Translations under genes and position numbers: made by a program
Source of the DNA: Bacteroidia bacterium
GTDB taxonomy: Bacteria; Bacteroidota; Bacteroidia; J057; JADKCL01
Direction of reading: 5' to 3'
Assembly: GCA_020635905.1 (NCBI GenBank)
Contig: JACJYV010000006.1
Span: forward strand, 124,001-188,000
DNA length: 64,000 bases
Shown here: piece after piece, positions 63,227-64,000 of the stretch
Layout of the letters: the number at the start of each line of letters is the position of its first letter
Position numbering within the stretch: the stretch's first letter is position 1
Notes under the pieces: generated by a model
Databases searched by the model: none
The model's input: the letters and a program-made list of their open reading frames with translations, nothing else
Told to the model about the DNA's origin: nothing

Positions 63227-64000
63227 TCAATTTCGCTTCTCAGCCGATAATTTTTTGCGTTCGGTATCCGAGTCTTCGTAAGCCGCAATAATCCGTTTCA
63301 CCAGACGGTGGCGCATCACATCAGTGGGTTGGGTACGGATCACGGCGATTCCTTCCACCCCGGTCAGGATGCGGGCCGCATGCACCAGGCCCGAGCTTTG
63401 CTTGCGGGGCAGGTCGATCTGCGAGTCATCACCTGTGATGACCGCCTTGGAGTCGCGGCCCAATCGGGTCAGGAACATCTTCAACTGGTTTTCAGTGGCA
63501 TTTTGGGCCTCGTCCAAAATCACAAAGCAATTGCTGAGGGTGCGGCCCCGCATGTACGCCAGGGGAGTGATCTCGATGATGTTTTTTTCGAGGTAGCTTT
63601 TCAACTTTTCGAAATGCAGCATATCCTCCAATGCATCATAAAGTGGACGCAGGTAAGGATCCACCTTCTCTTTCAGGTCGCCGGGCAAAAAGCCGAGGTT
63701 TTCGCCCGCTTCCACCGCCGGACGGCAGAGGGCAATCTTGCGCACCTGCTTCTCTTTGAGGGCTTTCACCGCCATGGCCACCGCCGTATAGGTCTTGCCC
63801 GTTCCCGCAGGCCCGATGGCAAACACAATATCGTTGTGGGTCACGGCATCCATGATTTCCCGCTGCCCTTCGGTGCGGGCACGGATGATATTGCCCCGGC
63901 TGCCATGCATGATCAGATCGCCCCCTTCCTCCGGACCAGAGCCGTTACGGCTCTGGGTCATGATGCCCGAAATGATCTCATTGAAAGCCTCTTCAGACAG
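63227..64000 (-). CDS. phoH: PhoH-like ATPase (5' end outside window)
   Basis: The frame is open to the window edge; the visible 257 codons are the C-terminal part of PhoH. Walker A GPAGTGKTYTAVAM, LCRPAVEAGENLGFLPGDL, Walker B CFVILDEAQNAT, sensor-like LGRDSKAVITGDDSQIDLP and the end TDVMRHRLVKRIIAAY are all standard. PhoH proteins are SF1-type NTPases linked to RNA metabolism and ribosome quality; some precede YbeY. The N-terminal nucleic-acid binding region is beyond the window. Confidence 0.93.
   Translation of the reverse strand: MSEEAFNEIISGIMTQSRNGSGPEEGGDLIMHGSRGNIIRARTEGQREIMDAVTHNDIVFAIGPAGTGKTYTAVAMAVKALKEKQVRKIALCRPAVEAGENLGFLPGDLKEKVDPYLRPLYDALEDMLHFEKLKSYLEKNIIEITPLAYMRGRTLSNCFVILDEAQNATENQLKMFLTRLGRDSKAVITGDDSQIDLPRKQSSGLVHAARILTGVEGIAVIRTQPTDVMRHRLVKRIIAAYEDSDTERKKLSAEKRN

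Noticed and set aside
1..64000. tRNA, rRNA or riboswitch genes
   Set aside because: Reading the intergenic regions for cloverleaf arms, GGTTCRANYCC boxes and known riboswitch cores gave no convincing case; a covariance search would be needed to exclude small RNAs.

Overview
The window looks like a chromosomal segment of a Bacteroidota bacterium, probably from the Saprospiria/Cytophagia side of the phylum. The evidence is C-terminal type IX secretion sorting domains on a CotH protein and on a copper monooxygenase, a ligand-sensing two-component propeller kinase paired with a LytTR regulator, PD40 and VPS10-like propellers, GCTDP-type repeats, and TAnnTTTG-like promoter boxes. No rRNA or tRNA gene was recognised.

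Layout. 1-5 kb: end of a zinc-ribbon VWA protein, a class IV aminotransferase, a secreted CotH protein and a small secreted protein. 5.0-6.9 kb: a type IV toxin-antitoxin pair (AbiEi/AbiEii) bracketed by a 37/38-bp direct repeat that copies the 3' end of the adjoining M19 dipeptidase gene, so it looks like an inserted islet. 6.8-28 kb: mostly ordinary genes (dipeptidase, glyoxalase, PD40 protein, coiled-coil protein with a frame-broken tail, frameshifted TPR histidine kinase, polysaccharide deacetylase, MscS channel, propeller kinase plus LytTR regulator, sulfotransferase-like protein, MOSC protein, lipoproteins). Two kinds of dispersed non-coding repeat separate them. 28.7-30.0 kb: an intact IS3-type insertion sequence with a TTC target duplication, followed by a 22-bp tandem repeat array.

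30.5-48.7 kb is the accessory core and the most interesting part. A nine-gene minus-strand operon encodes, in transcription order: a small acidic protein, a pentein-fold (deiminase-type) enzyme, a membrane coiled-coil protein with a Rossmann-like cytoplasmic domain, a GCTDP lipoprotein, an OAS/CD-NTase-like nucleotidyltransferase, a 1291-residue UPF1-type helicase, a single-motif PLD nuclease-like protein, a Ycf35-like protein and a Ycf46-like AAA+ ATPase. Its first, second and fifth genes are duplicated next door as a second cassette (small acidic protein, deiminase, NTase). Each cassette is preceded by a divergent gene for an about 496-residue helical-repeat protein. I do not recognise this as a named system. 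The gene content (nucleotidyltransferase, membrane protein, helicase, nuclease, AAA+) suggests a nucleotide-signalled conflict or stress system with a guanidino-modifying enzyme as a novel component; that function is inference.

48.8-64 kb: a cytochrome c/copper type II monooxygenase-like secreted protein, another dispersed repeat, secreted and lipoprotein genes, a VPS10-like propeller protein, a Rieske oxygenase, a TPR-like secreted protein, a second IS3-type element with an unusual four-copy end-repeat array, a DUF389 membrane protein and the main part of PhoH. At least three loci (coiled-coil tail, TPR kinase, second NTase) carry one-base losses in short homopolymers, so assembly indels must be considered before calling them pseudogenes.
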